DNA of 64,000 nt from Strigops habroptila (Eukaryota > Chordata > Aves > Psittaciformes > Psittacidae): positions 503,772 to 567,771 of the forward strand of contig NW_022651105.1 of the NCBI RefSeq assembly GCF_004027225.2, given 5' to 3'. This document shows, piece by piece, positions 1 to 10,800 of this stretch. The notes beneath the pieces are model-generated. The model saw only the letters and a program-made list of their open reading frames with translations, was not told where the DNA came from and searched no databases. Position 1 is the stretch's first letter. The number at the start of each line of letters is the position of its first letter. Made by a program: the position numbers and the translations under genes.

Positions 1-729
1 CGTCTCCTTAAGTCCTACAAGCAACAAATATTTCAGCTACTAATCCAATACAGAATAAAAGCAGCAGAAAAAAACCTCAAAACTCTACCTTCAGTAAAAA
101 CCCCACACAAAACACAGTACTAGAAAAAAACCCCAAACTCCCCCAAAAAATAGAGCATACCATTAAACTGCCTTACTAAACCTCAACACATGCTACAAAT
201 ATACTACCCTGAAAAAAAAACCCACCCCATACAAAGATACTTACTAATACATACACTGGTAAAAGTTGACATGTCCTGAAAATCTCCTCTATTTCAATAA
301 GCATCAAAAACTAACTGCACAAAAAAAGAAGAAAAAGAAAATCCCAAATCTTAGAAGCTATGAAAGACTGAATGAACTGCAGAGAAGTAACCCTAGTGAA
401 GCCTAGGAACTGAATGAGCTCCCTAATGAAAGGCTGTGCCTCATATACGCCAGGCCCCACCCACAACCCTTCTCTCAATGCCCTAGGACAGGGGTGGGGC
501 AAACAACCAGCTGGGATATAAGTAGCCTGATGAGCCACAGTCTGTTTTCTTTTCTAGCTGATGTCTGTAACAAACAAAGGGCCAAATAGAGAAAAAGATT
601 CTCCACTAAAGCTAAAACACCGGCACTTTCACCAGGATTACATCTTGTGCTTCACAACATGGCTATGAAGGTAGTTAATCTCCTCTATTCTGCTTTGACA
701 AAGGTATAAAACATCAGACTGTTTCTAGC
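1..729. other. No gene seen
   Basis: A-rich intergenic sequence with several poly-A interruptions. Short open frames lack splice context, and nothing matches a family I recognise. Confidence 0.6.
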
Positions 730-1040
730 CCATGTAGAAGTCCAGCACCAGCATTCTGTCCTTGATAGCTCTGGTGCTGTTTCCAGTGGCAAAGTGAGAG
801 GGGACTGCCATGTTGATGGCACCAATCCTCAGCTCAACAGAGGTAGGTGATGCCTAGCACCAGCCTTCCATCCTGGCACACAAGGTGTGGGAGCAGACAC
901 TGCAAGATTTGCCTTCTACGAGCTGTGCTACTTAATGACTGAGAGCACTCAGTAGAGAGGCAGAAAGAAAATGTAGTTTTCGGTGGCAAACTGAGGGGAA
1001 AATACCACGATAAGAGCACCGTTCCAGACCTCAGCATGCA
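730..1040 (+). repeat. Diverged 195-bp monomers at the left edge of array 1
   Basis: At least one and a half old monomers: GGTGTGGGAGCAGACACTG near 890 and TTTTCGGTGGCAAACTGAGG near 975 occupy the places of the standard landmarks. Divergence is much greater than inside the array. Confidence 0.6.
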
Positions 1041-2784
1041 GAGGTGATAAACAGCAAGAGCTTTCTGTCCTGGCTCTTCGGCTGTGGGAGCAGGGCCCGG
1101 ATGTTTGTACTCTACGTGCCGAGCTCCGGCACAGCTTCGAGTGCTTGCTGTAGAGGATGAATTCAATTGGACTTTTAGGTGGGATAAACGAAGAGGAAGA
1201 CCAATGCTGGAGGCACCGATGCGGAGCTCACTGTGTGCAGAAGAGGCCCAGCACCAGCTTTCAGTCCTGGTTCTTCGGCTGTGGGAGCAGGGCCCGGACG
1301 TTCTTCCTCAATGCGACGGGCTCGGCACAGCCTCGAGCCTGCATCGTAGAGGAAGCACGCAATTGGACTTCTAGGTGGGATAACGAGGAGCGAGAGCAAT
1401 GCAGTGGCACTGTTCCAGAGCTCACCATGTGCAGAAGAGGCCGAGCAACAACTTTTTATCCTGGCTCTTCGGCTGTGGGAGCAGGGTCCGGACATTCATG
1501 CTCAATGCGACGGGCTCGGCACAGCCTCGAGCCTGCATCGTAGTTGTTGCATTCAGTTGGACATTTAGGTGGGAAAGTGAGGACCGAGAGCAATGCCGGT
1601 GGCACCGTTGCAGAGCTCACCATGTGCAGAAGAGGCCCAGCACCAGCTTTCAGTCCTGGCTCTTCGGCTGTGGGAGCAGGGCCCGGACCTTCGTGCTCAA
1701 CGTGACGGACTCAGCACAGCCTCGAGTGGGCACCGTAGATACTGCGTTCAATTAGACTTTTAGGTGGAAAAGCGAGGAGCGACAGCAATGCCGGTGGCAC
1801 CATTGCGGAGCTCACCATTTGCAGAAGGGGCCCAGCACCAGCTTTCAGTCCTGGCTCTTCGGCTGTGGGAGCAGGGCCCAGACGTTCGTGCTCAACGTGA
1901 CAGGCTCAGCAGAGACTCGAGTGGTAACCATAGATGTTGCATTTCAGTGCACTTTTAGGTGGGAAAGCGAGGAGCGAGAGCAATGCTAGAGTCATGGTTG
2001 CGGAGCTCACCATGTGCAGAAGAGGCCCAGCACCAGCTTTCAGTCCTGGCTCTTCGGCTGTGGGAGCAGGGCCCGGACGTTCGTGCTCAATGCGACGGGC
2101 TCAGCACAGCCTGCAGTGGGCACCATAGATGTTGCATTCAAATGCACTTTTAGGTGGGAAAGCAAGGAGCGACAGCAATGCCGGTGGCACCGTTACAGCG
2201 CGCACCACGTGCAGAAGTGTCCCAGTATCAGCTTTTTATCCTTGCTCTTCGGCTGTGGGAGCAGGGCTCAGACGTTCGTGCTCAATGTGACAGGCTCAGT
2301 ACAGCCTCGAGTGGGCACAGTAGATGTTGCATTCAAATGCACTTTTAGGTGGGAAAGCGAGGAGCGAGAGCAATGCCGGTGGCACCATTGCGGAGGTCAT
2401 CGTTTGCAGAAGAGGCCCAGCACCAGCTTTCAGTCCTGGCTCTTTGGCTGTGGGAGCAGGGCCCGGACTTTCGTGCTCAATGTGACGGGCTGTGCACAGC
2501 CTCGAGCCTGCATCATTGAGGATGCACGCAATTGGACTTTTAGGTGGGAAAGCGAGGAGCGAGAGCAATGCCGCTGGCACTGTTGCGGAGCTCACCGTGC
2601 GCAGAAGAGGCCCAGCACCAACTTTCAGTCCTGGCTGTTCAAATGTGGGTGCGGGGCCCGGTTGTTCGTGCTAAATGCGACGAGCTCAGCACAGGCTCAA
2701 GCCTGCAGCGTAGAGGATGCACACAATTGGACCTTTAGGTGGGAAAGCGAGGAGCGAGAGCAATGCCGGTGGCACCGTTGCAGA
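1040..2784 (+). repeat. 195-bp satellite array 1
   Basis: About nine head-to-tail monomers with period 195 bp; landmark CTGGCTCTTCGGCTGTGGGA recurs near 1655, 1850, 2045 and onward. Each monomer also contains GCCGGTGGCACCGTTGC and TTTTAGGTGGGAAAGCGAGG. It is CpG-rich. Monomers on the left (730-1040) are increasingly diverged, as at the edge of a satellite array. Because 195 is a multiple of three, reading frames stay open across many monomers; these are not treated as genes. Confidence 0.9.
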
Positions 2785-2821
2785 GATATGTTTCTTCAGA
2801 AGCCTCTCCAGGGAATGAAAT

Positions 2822-3535
2822 TGTGAGCCGAGAGAAGAACACATAACCACTCTAAGGAGGTTATATGTGGTGCTTTATTCCGAGGCCCCGGGAACCAGGG
2901 GTACCCACCCAAATCTGGTTCCGAAGACCGTTACAACGTGCTCACAATTTATCCTGTAAAGTATTACATATGCATCACCTTTCCCACTATGCTGATACAT
3001 ATTCATGACCTATCCCCGCTTCGTATTATAATGAGTACAAAAGTCATTTCCATATGTTCTGCGCTTGCGCAGTGCCTCCTGGTGGTCGTGGGCAGGGGTC
3101 TCAAGATGAAGTAAGTAATCTTCCTCAGATGAAGTAAGACGTCTTCCTCGCTGTGTACTTTTCACCTTTTGAGTCCTGGATAGGTTCCAACGATGATGCT
3201 TTCACCAGCATTCTTCTTATCTCTTTCTGACTGGTACTGGTATGCATCTTCGTTTCTTATCTTAAAGGTTCTGCTTTGAAGTAACCTGGGGAGTACTGCT
3301 TCGCCTGGGGAGTACTGCTTCGCTTGGATAGTCTCATATATTTATCTCCACGTCCTAGTTACCAAACTTTCCAGTAGCCTTGAGTGCAGACACCCAGCTC
3401 GGCCAAGGTCTGTCTTTGCTGTCAGGACTTTTTATGCGGTACTAGAAAACTCAGCAAGTTTCAAACTGTTAGCAACAGGCTTAACGGAACATAAATCAAG
3501 CAACTCACAAGTCTAATTACTCTATATATCTAACA
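2822..3535 (-). mobile_element. Solo LTR of an endogenous retrovirus
   Basis: A 714-bp insertion present in unit 1 and absent at the matching site of unit 2. It begins TGTGAG and ends CTAACA, so it has TG...CA ends, and is flanked by a 4-bp duplication AAAT (2818-2821 and 3536-3539) that is single in unit 2. On the minus strand an AATAAA lies near the 3' end. No internal viral gene is present, so it is a solo LTR left by recombination. A 4-bp target duplication favours a gamma-type ERV. Confidence 0.8.
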
Positions 3536-3539
3536 AAAT

Positions 3540-5984
3540 GGTCCCAAACTAATAACACTTGTGATTTAGACAGAGCCATCCTTGCTTGGGATCTCTTCTA
3601 AACAGACTGCAGCAGGAGCAGAAGGAACAACCTCTGTTCCAGATCTGTTTGCGTCTGATATAAACATAGGTATTTTCTACAGAAAAACATGGTTCAGATT
3701 TCTCATCAATATGTATATACAAAGCTAAACCAAAATGTCTCAGTTGCTCCTGAGTAACACATGATGGTAACTTGGAAATAAAGCAGTTTGACAGGTTATG
3801 TGTGATGTATAAAAGCATAGCAATATTGCTTACTGTCAGATGATCAAGTTTCTGGGGCGCAAGGAGAAGATGGAAGGGATTCCAGCAGCCTTGCCTGCAT
3901 TTCCTCTAGTCTTGCTCTGGACGATCACAAGCAGACAAGAGCAGCAACAAGGCTGAGGAAAAACAAACAAGAATTGACAACATGAGACCAGCAAAAGCAT
4001 TACTGGAGTGGTCTAAACCTGTTTGCTAATCCAATCCAGCATCATCAAAGCTCTTCAGAACATCAGGGAGTGCCAAAAAGACGCAAACATTGTGGAGAAT
4101 GTGCTGGAACCCTGAAAAACAGCTTTAGACTTTGTTGTTTCCCCCTGTTTTCCTTTGTACCCTGTCTTTACTGTCTGTGCAGGACTGGGGTCACCGGCAC
4201 ACTCTTTCTGCTGCAGCACAGAACGGCTGATGCCTGTGTCGCTGACTCAAACCTGAGACTGAAAAGGACTAGTTAGCATTTACTAGTGGGAGCTGCTTTC
4301 CAAAGAAACACAGAGGGGGTTTAAATCAAAAGAGTCAATTGGAAAAACCAGAGAAGCAGGGGAAAATTGCTGTTCTTCCTGGTTTACAGGTAGGGAAACT
4401 GAGGCACAGACCACTGAAATCATCCCAGAAAGGCTCTAAGGGGAGAGATGGAGAGCTTGAAAAAGACCCAGAGCAGGGCTTCACAAGGACACAACCTCAA
4501 TCTGCCTCTGATCTCAAGAGCCAAGATGAAGGTTTGGCAGGAGTACACCTGCTGGCACATATATGCCCAACGTCAGCAAGGACCTACTCTGCCACCCAGT
4601 ATCGTCCATGACAAGTGCTGCAGTTTCCAACAGGCACCTCCCTGATGCTTGCACCAGCAGGGATCTTGCAAGCCCTGCACATGACCCAGCAGCTCTGTGC
4701 CTCAGTTTCCCCTCTCCCAGACACAGCAAGGGGGCCCAAGGTAGGCCGAGACCAGCTGTGGGGGAGATCTCATCAGCCCTTTGGCCCAGGCACTTGTTTC
4801 TACAGCACCTGGGCAGACAATGAGTCTTTCCTTCTGCTTTGGGCTGTCACAGCCCAGGGCAGCAGCTGAGGAAGAGCAGAGGAGGCACAGGGCTCATGCA
4901 AAGGTCTCACACTGAGCTCCCCTACAGAATTGTTTGGACACTTTCATCGTGTTATCTGGCTGCTCTGTGCTTATTTCTCCCTCCTTCTACATGGTGACAC
5001 TGACACCAGCCACTCGCATGAAATGCTTTCAAACACAAAATCACGATTAGATACAGCTCATGTTATTGCTGCATGCTGTAAGCAAGGCCTAGTCCAAAGA
5101 ATATATAGATTATTTAAAGAGAGGTAGGGGTTTGGCGGCCAGCACAGCAAGTCAGTACTGTTTGCAACAACCACAGGCACAGAGCCCAATGGCATTGGTT
5201 TAGACCCCTCCATGTTTCAGTGCAAGGAACAGGGAGCACTCAGCAAAGCAAAAAGTACCTCTTAACAAAGACACAACATGCATTTGGGCATTGCCTGGTG
5301 CTAAGGCAAGCAGCATTCACACCAACAATAGGGAGCACAACCAGGCTCTAAAGCACAGCAAGCAACTTCTCTAAAGCACATAACCTACTGCCTACCCACC
5401 CCACAGCACAGGGCACAGAGGAATCCTGCTCCAAGAAGGGCACCATCACTGGCTACCCTCAGGCCAAACTCATCATTCAGAGGTTTAAGACCTTCAGAAA
5501 AGAGCCAACTTTCATTCTGCATCCCACTCTCAGGGCAGCATGCAAATCCCTTCCAGCTCTCCTTACCTCCTTTCTCTGCCATGCTCCTGTTGTCAGTCCT
5601 CAAGGAAGAAGGCAGCACTAAGCTCTCCCTCAGAAGCACACAGAAGGCTCAAGGCAGCGAGTGGAGAAGCCCATGTACATCAGCAGAGCCCAGCCCTCCA
5701 ACCAAACCAGAACTACTTTCTTCCCACAGCAAAGCCAAGTTCAGCTCATACTTTCCACCTCAGAAAACCACAAGAAAAGGAACCCAACTCCCTGCACACC
5801 TTCCTCTGCAAGCCCAACCCTCCCAGAACAATCAACAGCTTCAGAGAACCTTCTGGTGCCTGCTAAGGGGAACCAAGCCCACCTGAGAGCACATTGCTCC
5901 CACTCATCTCACTGCTCATTCTGGAGCTGAAACCCACCAACAGGAATCCAGGGAGGCTTAGGAGCACTTACGGAAACATCCACT
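3540..5984. other. Duplicated noncoding segment, unit 1 (counterpart 19092-21514)
   Basis: No gene supported. The longest open frame (4339-4611, extended to 19891-20421 in unit 2) covers the MIR-like repeats and is interrupted by TGA in unit 1, so it is judged noncoding. Confidence 0.55.
4380..4725. repeat. MIR-like SINE cores in opposite orientation, unit 1
   Basis: GGGAAACTGAGGCACAGA near 4395 and TGTGCCTCAGTTTCCCC near 4698 resemble the conserved core of MIR/CORE-SINEs in the two orientations. The copy in unit 2 is at about 19945 and 20250. Attribution is by motif only. Confidence 0.35.
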
Positions 5985-6135
5985 TAATTCCCACACATGG
6001 AGACCTCCGGAACGGTGCCACCAACATGGATGTCCTCCCTTACGTACCCATCTAAAACTCCATCTGCATAAAGCCCCACTGGACACCAGTCTCCAGTGAC
6101 CGAGACAGCAGCTCCCAAAGTGCAAACGTCCAGTG
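5985..6135 (-). repeat. Single diverged inverted satellite monomer, unit 1 (copy at 21515-21663)
   Basis: The minus strand reads GTTGGTGGCACCGTTCCGGA and AGTTTTAGATGGGTACG, recognisable but old relatives of the satellite landmarks. The duplicate in unit 2 shows that the insertion predates the unit duplication. Confidence 0.55.
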
Positions 6136-6548
6136 TGGAGAAGAGAAGGCTCGGGGGGACCTTCTCGCTCTCTGCAACTCCCTGAAAGGAGGTTGTAGTG
6201 AGGGGGGGCAGGCTCTTCTCCCAAGGAAAAAGTGATAGGACAGGAAGAGACCGCCCCCCCCTCACTACAACCTCCTTTCAGGGAGTTGTAGAGAGCGATA
6301 AGGTCCCCCATGTCTTCTCCACACTAAACCCCCCAGGTTCCACAGCCATTCCTCATCACACTTGTGCTCCAGGCCCTTCACCAGCTTCATTGCCCTTCTG
6401 TGGCCCCGCTCAGCACCTCTTGTCGTGAGGGGCCCAGAACTGGACACAGGATTCAAGGTGCAGCCTCACCAAGTGCCCAGTAGAAGGGGACAGTCACTGC
6501 TCTGCTCCGGCTGGCCACACTGGTGCTAATACAAGCGTTGCTGTGCCC
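6136..6548. mobile_element. Head-to-head CR1 fragments forming a fold-back
   Basis: A plus-oriented CR1 piece (6136 to about 6250) meets a minus-oriented CR1 piece (about 6251-6548). The junction creates 55-bp inverted arms, 6154-6208 and 6255-6309, with about two mismatches. Unit 2 retains only the first bases of the plus piece (to about 21690). Confidence 0.75.
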
Positions 6549-7044
6549 TGTCCTCGCTGCATGAACGGAGGGGACTGCAAGTGCCTGTATCCCACCGCTG
6601 CATCTCCTCCCAGGTCTAGACTGAGCGGCGGCAGTGGGAGAACCTGCTGCAGGGCCATGAGCTGGGGCTGTCACCCAAAGCAGCATCCCTGCACCCCAAC
6701 ATGCTGTGTGTGGGGATCCTTCCTTCTGGGGCCTAAGAAAGGTGGGGTTTGGGAACATTTAGGGCTACCAGCAGTGTTGGGAGGGACGGAGATGCCTGAG
6801 GCTGGGTGGGTTTGGCATACAAGGTGGATTTTGGGGTGTTTTAGGGGTACCATGGGGATTGGAAGGGATGAAGGTGCCTGGGGCTGGAGAACTGCTGCAG
6901 CGCACCCTCCGCCTGCCAGCTCCCCGCTTGGACACATGGCAAACAGGGAAGATCCCTGTTGGCCATAGGCGCAGCAGTCTCTATGTGCAATATTGGCTCT
7001 TACATTCTCTCATCTCTGTTTAAGAGCACCAGATATATTTATGT

Positions 7045-7330
7045 AGGGGCTCTTCATCAGGGACTGTAGTGATAGCACAAGGGGCAGCGGATTCAAGCTT
7101 AAACAGGGCAGATTTCAGTCAGACATAGGGAAGAAGTTCTTCCCTGGGAGGGTGCTGAGACGCTGGCACAGGGTGCCCAGAGAAGCTGTGGCTGCCCCAT
7201 CCCTGGCAGTGTTCAAGGCCAGGTTGGACACAGGGGCTTGGAGCAACCTGCTCTAGTGTGAGGTGTCCCTGCCCAAGGCAGGGGGTTGGAACTAGATGAT
7301 CTTAAGGTCCTTTCCAACCCTAACTCTTCT
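7045..7330 (+). mobile_element. CR1 3' end, unit 1
   Basis: GAAGAAGTTCTTCCCTGGGA, then AGAAGCTGTGGCTGCCCCAT and the GATCTTAAGGTCCTTTCCAA end are diagnostic of an avian CR1 3' region. It lies just downstream of the MROH polyadenylation signal. Confidence 0.9.
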
Positions 7331-7645
7331 AGCCTTCTATTTGACTACACGTCCCGCGAGTAAGGGTCTCTGTGGGCAAGGGTCTCTTAGCTCAGGGAGT
7401 GTGACTTTTAGGATTAGAATGGAGCAAGTTGCTTTAGGAACACCGTTTCATTTCCCATTGGCACCCCCTTTCCTAAGCTGTCTGAGGTTGGCCGTTACTC
7501 TCCTGATCCACGTGGTACCAGTCTTCTACCTCTCCTCAAGCTCTAGGGGCTCATAAGGAACCGCTGCTTCTCCTTGTTACCTGCACTTCTAAACTGCCCA
7601 TTTTCAAGCTTTCACACACAGAGCCCTTTACAAAACCTCCACTTC

Positions 7646-7651
7646 TTTATT
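7646..7651 (-). terminator. Polyadenylation signal of MROH-like copy 1
   Basis: AATAAA on the minus strand, about 240 bases after the TGA at 7891-7889. It is the first canonical signal downstream and is preserved in copy 2. Cleavage is expected near 7630. Confidence 0.65.
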
Positions 7652-7888
7652 GCTGGATGACATGGTGTCAGGTTTGGAGTCTGTGCTGGCTGGATGCCTC
7701 TCTGCTGCCTGGTGCTATTCAGAGCAAGGGTCCCTCTGCCCCTGCTGTCTCCAGAAGATGGAGCGCTGGGAACGCGGCAGCTCAGGAGCCGCTCTTTTAG
7801 CTCTTTTGTTTCTGAAGCTCTTTAGTCCAGGTTTAAGGATGACACCCCTTTCCCTAAGGAAAGGTCTGCCGCTCCCAGCTGTCCAGCA

Positions 7889-10800
7889 TCAGCAGCAGAG
7901 CGCTCGCAGGCGCCATCCCAACGTGCGCCGCACCGGTGGCCTTCTCAGGATGAGCACGGTCTGAATTGCCAGGGAACAGATGACGGGATCGCTTTCCTCC
8001 GGCAGCGTCTCAAGGGCTGTGAGCCAAAGGGACAGAGCTGAGATGAGCCTCCCATAGACCCCCAGGCATCCTCCCCAGAGCCTGCTCCCTCCTCACCTCG
8101 GCAGATCTGCTCCAGCTTCAGCTCGTTCCTGCCCCTTAGGGGCCGCGCGGCCAGTCCTGGGCACAGAGATCCATCAGCCCCCTGCTCCCCATCGGTGCTG
8201 AGCCCAGGGATCCCCGGGGGGGCAGCGGTAGGGATTGGGGCCTGGCGGCCTAAAGAGGGACCCCAGGGGCTGTGGCTCACCGATGAACCTGATGGCTGCC
8301 TCTCGCAAGGGGGCCTGAGCATCCTCCAGGTACGGCACGCTCTGGTCCAGGTATTCCTCAGCCCTTTTCCTGCTCCGCTCCAGCTGCAGAGAGCACAAGG
8401 GGATGGGATGCCACAGAGCCTCCCCGCTTGGCTGCAGCAGTCCCTTCTCCCAGCGCCTCCCTTTCCCCTTGCCCGTTCCCATCTCCCAGCCAGGAGCCCT
8501 GTGGGATGGGCAGGGTGGTCCAAGGGATGCCAATGGGCACAGAGATGGGAGAGGGACGTGGAGAAGAGACATGGCTGCAGAGCGCAGAGCCCCTCACCAA
8601 GCACTCTGCAATCCTCCATGTCTGCCTTGTCTTCAGGAGGTGTTGGATCTCTCGCCATCCGAGGAGCGTTGCTGCAGAAAGGAGCGCTTCCCTGGAGGCC
8701 TGCACAAGAACGGGACGTAGGAGATGGCACCATGGCCTGGGCAAGGAGAGCCTGGGTGATCCTGGGGTGATCCCACCCTTTGGAAGGTGGGACATGCCCT
8801 GGCCCAAAGATGGGGGGCTCTGAGATCTGTACCTCGGCCACTCTGTCACTCTGGTCGCTCATGCGGAGGAAGAGCGGGACCAGAAAGCCCCGTGTGCTGC
8901 TCCTCATCCTCCTCTTGTCGCTCCTCACCACCGAGTCCAGCAGGACTCTGAAGAGGCGGATGGAGAGCTCTCGCAGCTGGCTGGACTCCTGGTGGCAAGG
9001 AGGAAAGGGGGACTTTGAGCAAGAGCAGCTCCCTGCCCATGCTGATGTGAGGGGGGAAGCTGTGGGGGCAGATCCTGCAGCAGGGGGAAGCTGTGCTGGG
9101 ATGCAAAGCCCAGAAACCATCCCATGAGAGCCCAGGGAGCAGCCCCTGCTCCGAGTCATTGCAGGGTGCCCCATCTGCAGGGCCCAGCAGCCTTACTCCA
9201 TCAAAGAGGGGCAGGAGGTCCCCAACCAGCTGCACAGCAATGGGGCTGGCTTCCTTCTTCAGTAGGTGGCCCATCGCGTTCCTTATGATCACCAGGGCCT
9301 TTATCTTGACCTCTTCCTTGGCGTTCCAGAGCCTGCCCATCATGTGTGGCAGGAGGATCTGCAGTTTCCTTGCCTGTAGGAAGAGATGGAGGTTCCTTGT
9401 TGTGAAACCCTGACACAACACTGCACTCACCAAGGTGCACCATTGCCAAGAGGGTTCCCCATGACCATGCCCTGACCCACCCCAAGAGGGCTCCCCATGA
9501 CCATGCCCTGCTCACCAAGTCAGGTCTCTCCGACAGCACAATGAGGTTCTCAAGCAACAGGGACACTGTCCGCAGGCTTGGGTGGTCCTGAGAGCTCTCG
9601 ACATGGGACTCCTCACCAGCATCCTCATTGGAGGCCATGGCCTGAAGGAAACACAGCAGTGAGCCACTACAGAGCCTGCGGGGCTCGCTGGAGGCCATCA
9701 AGGCCCTTTCTAACTCACAACCAAGGCAGGGATGGAGGTGTCTCCTGTGTCCTGCAGTATCCCGAGCAGCTCCCGTAAGACCTCCAAAGTCTTGGGCATG
9801 GTGAGGATCAGCTCCCACATGTCCATGCCAGCGCTGCAAGCCAGAGAGCTGTGTCAGCATGGTCCATGCATCCCATGGGATGCCGTGGGCAGGCAGCAGA
9901 GGGCAAAGGTGGTGCTCCCCATGGGAGGGGTGGAAAGGACCTGAAGATCATCTAGTTCCAACTCCCCTGCCATGGGTTCTTGGGTCTGGAAGCCAGAGAG
10001 TCTTCAGGCCCCTCTGCCCACAGGGAACAAGCCCTCAAGGCTGATACCTGTCACTTGAGGGAATGTTCAGCACCATGCTGATGGTCAATGCCCTCGGGTG
10101 CTTCAGGACCAGCAGGATAAGGAGGGCGCCCAGCTTGCACCACGCTGAATCTCTGCTGCTCTGCTGCAGGCTTTCATGGATGCTCCTTACGATGCTTGGC
10201 ACCTGGAGGGGGGAACACAGGGGAGGATGGTGCTGCTGCCACTGGAGTGCAGCCATTTCCCATCCTTCTCTGCTGCATGAAAGTGGCTTCGAGTCACCTC
10301 CTAGGTTTGGGAAGGAGGGAGGGAGGGAGGAAGAAGGCCTGACAGGACTGAAGGGCATGGCAACCCAGCCACAGGCCACTCACATCTGCCAGCCAGAAGT
10401 CAAGGTCTCTCATGACCAGATCCAGAATGTCTTCTGCTACCCACTTCTCAAAGATGCTGGAGTCTCTCATCGCCTCGACGGCCACGCAGACAAAGTCTGT
10501 CCTCTCCCGTGGATAAAGGGAATTTGCAAACGCCTAGGGGAGGAAGGTTGGGCTCATGGGCACCGCACTGTCCCTGCTTGAGGACAGCAGGGACCGTCCC
10601 ACCAGGGACAGTGAGGCCACACCAGCCCCTGCTGCTTCTGGATGCCTTTGCTCACACACGTGCCCTGCTCTTGCCACAGAGTCCCAGCAATGGGGGGAGC
10701 TCATTACCATGGTAAGGTCTTGGGCACTGTTTTCTTCTTCCCATTTGAGCTCTTCTCCTTCCCCCTTTGGCTTTGGCCTGCCTGAACAACAAGGGAGACA

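Noticed and set aside
2154-2348. Regular repeats considered as a CRISPR-like array
   Set aside because: Whole monomers repeat without unique spacers, and the sequence is eukaryotic; it is a satellite.
7945-9174. 409-codon open frame on the minus strand (copy in unit 2 at 23078-23866)
   Set aside because: It runs through introns and out-of-frame parts of MROH exons. The true exons with AG/GT borders are in other frames and give family-typical sequence.
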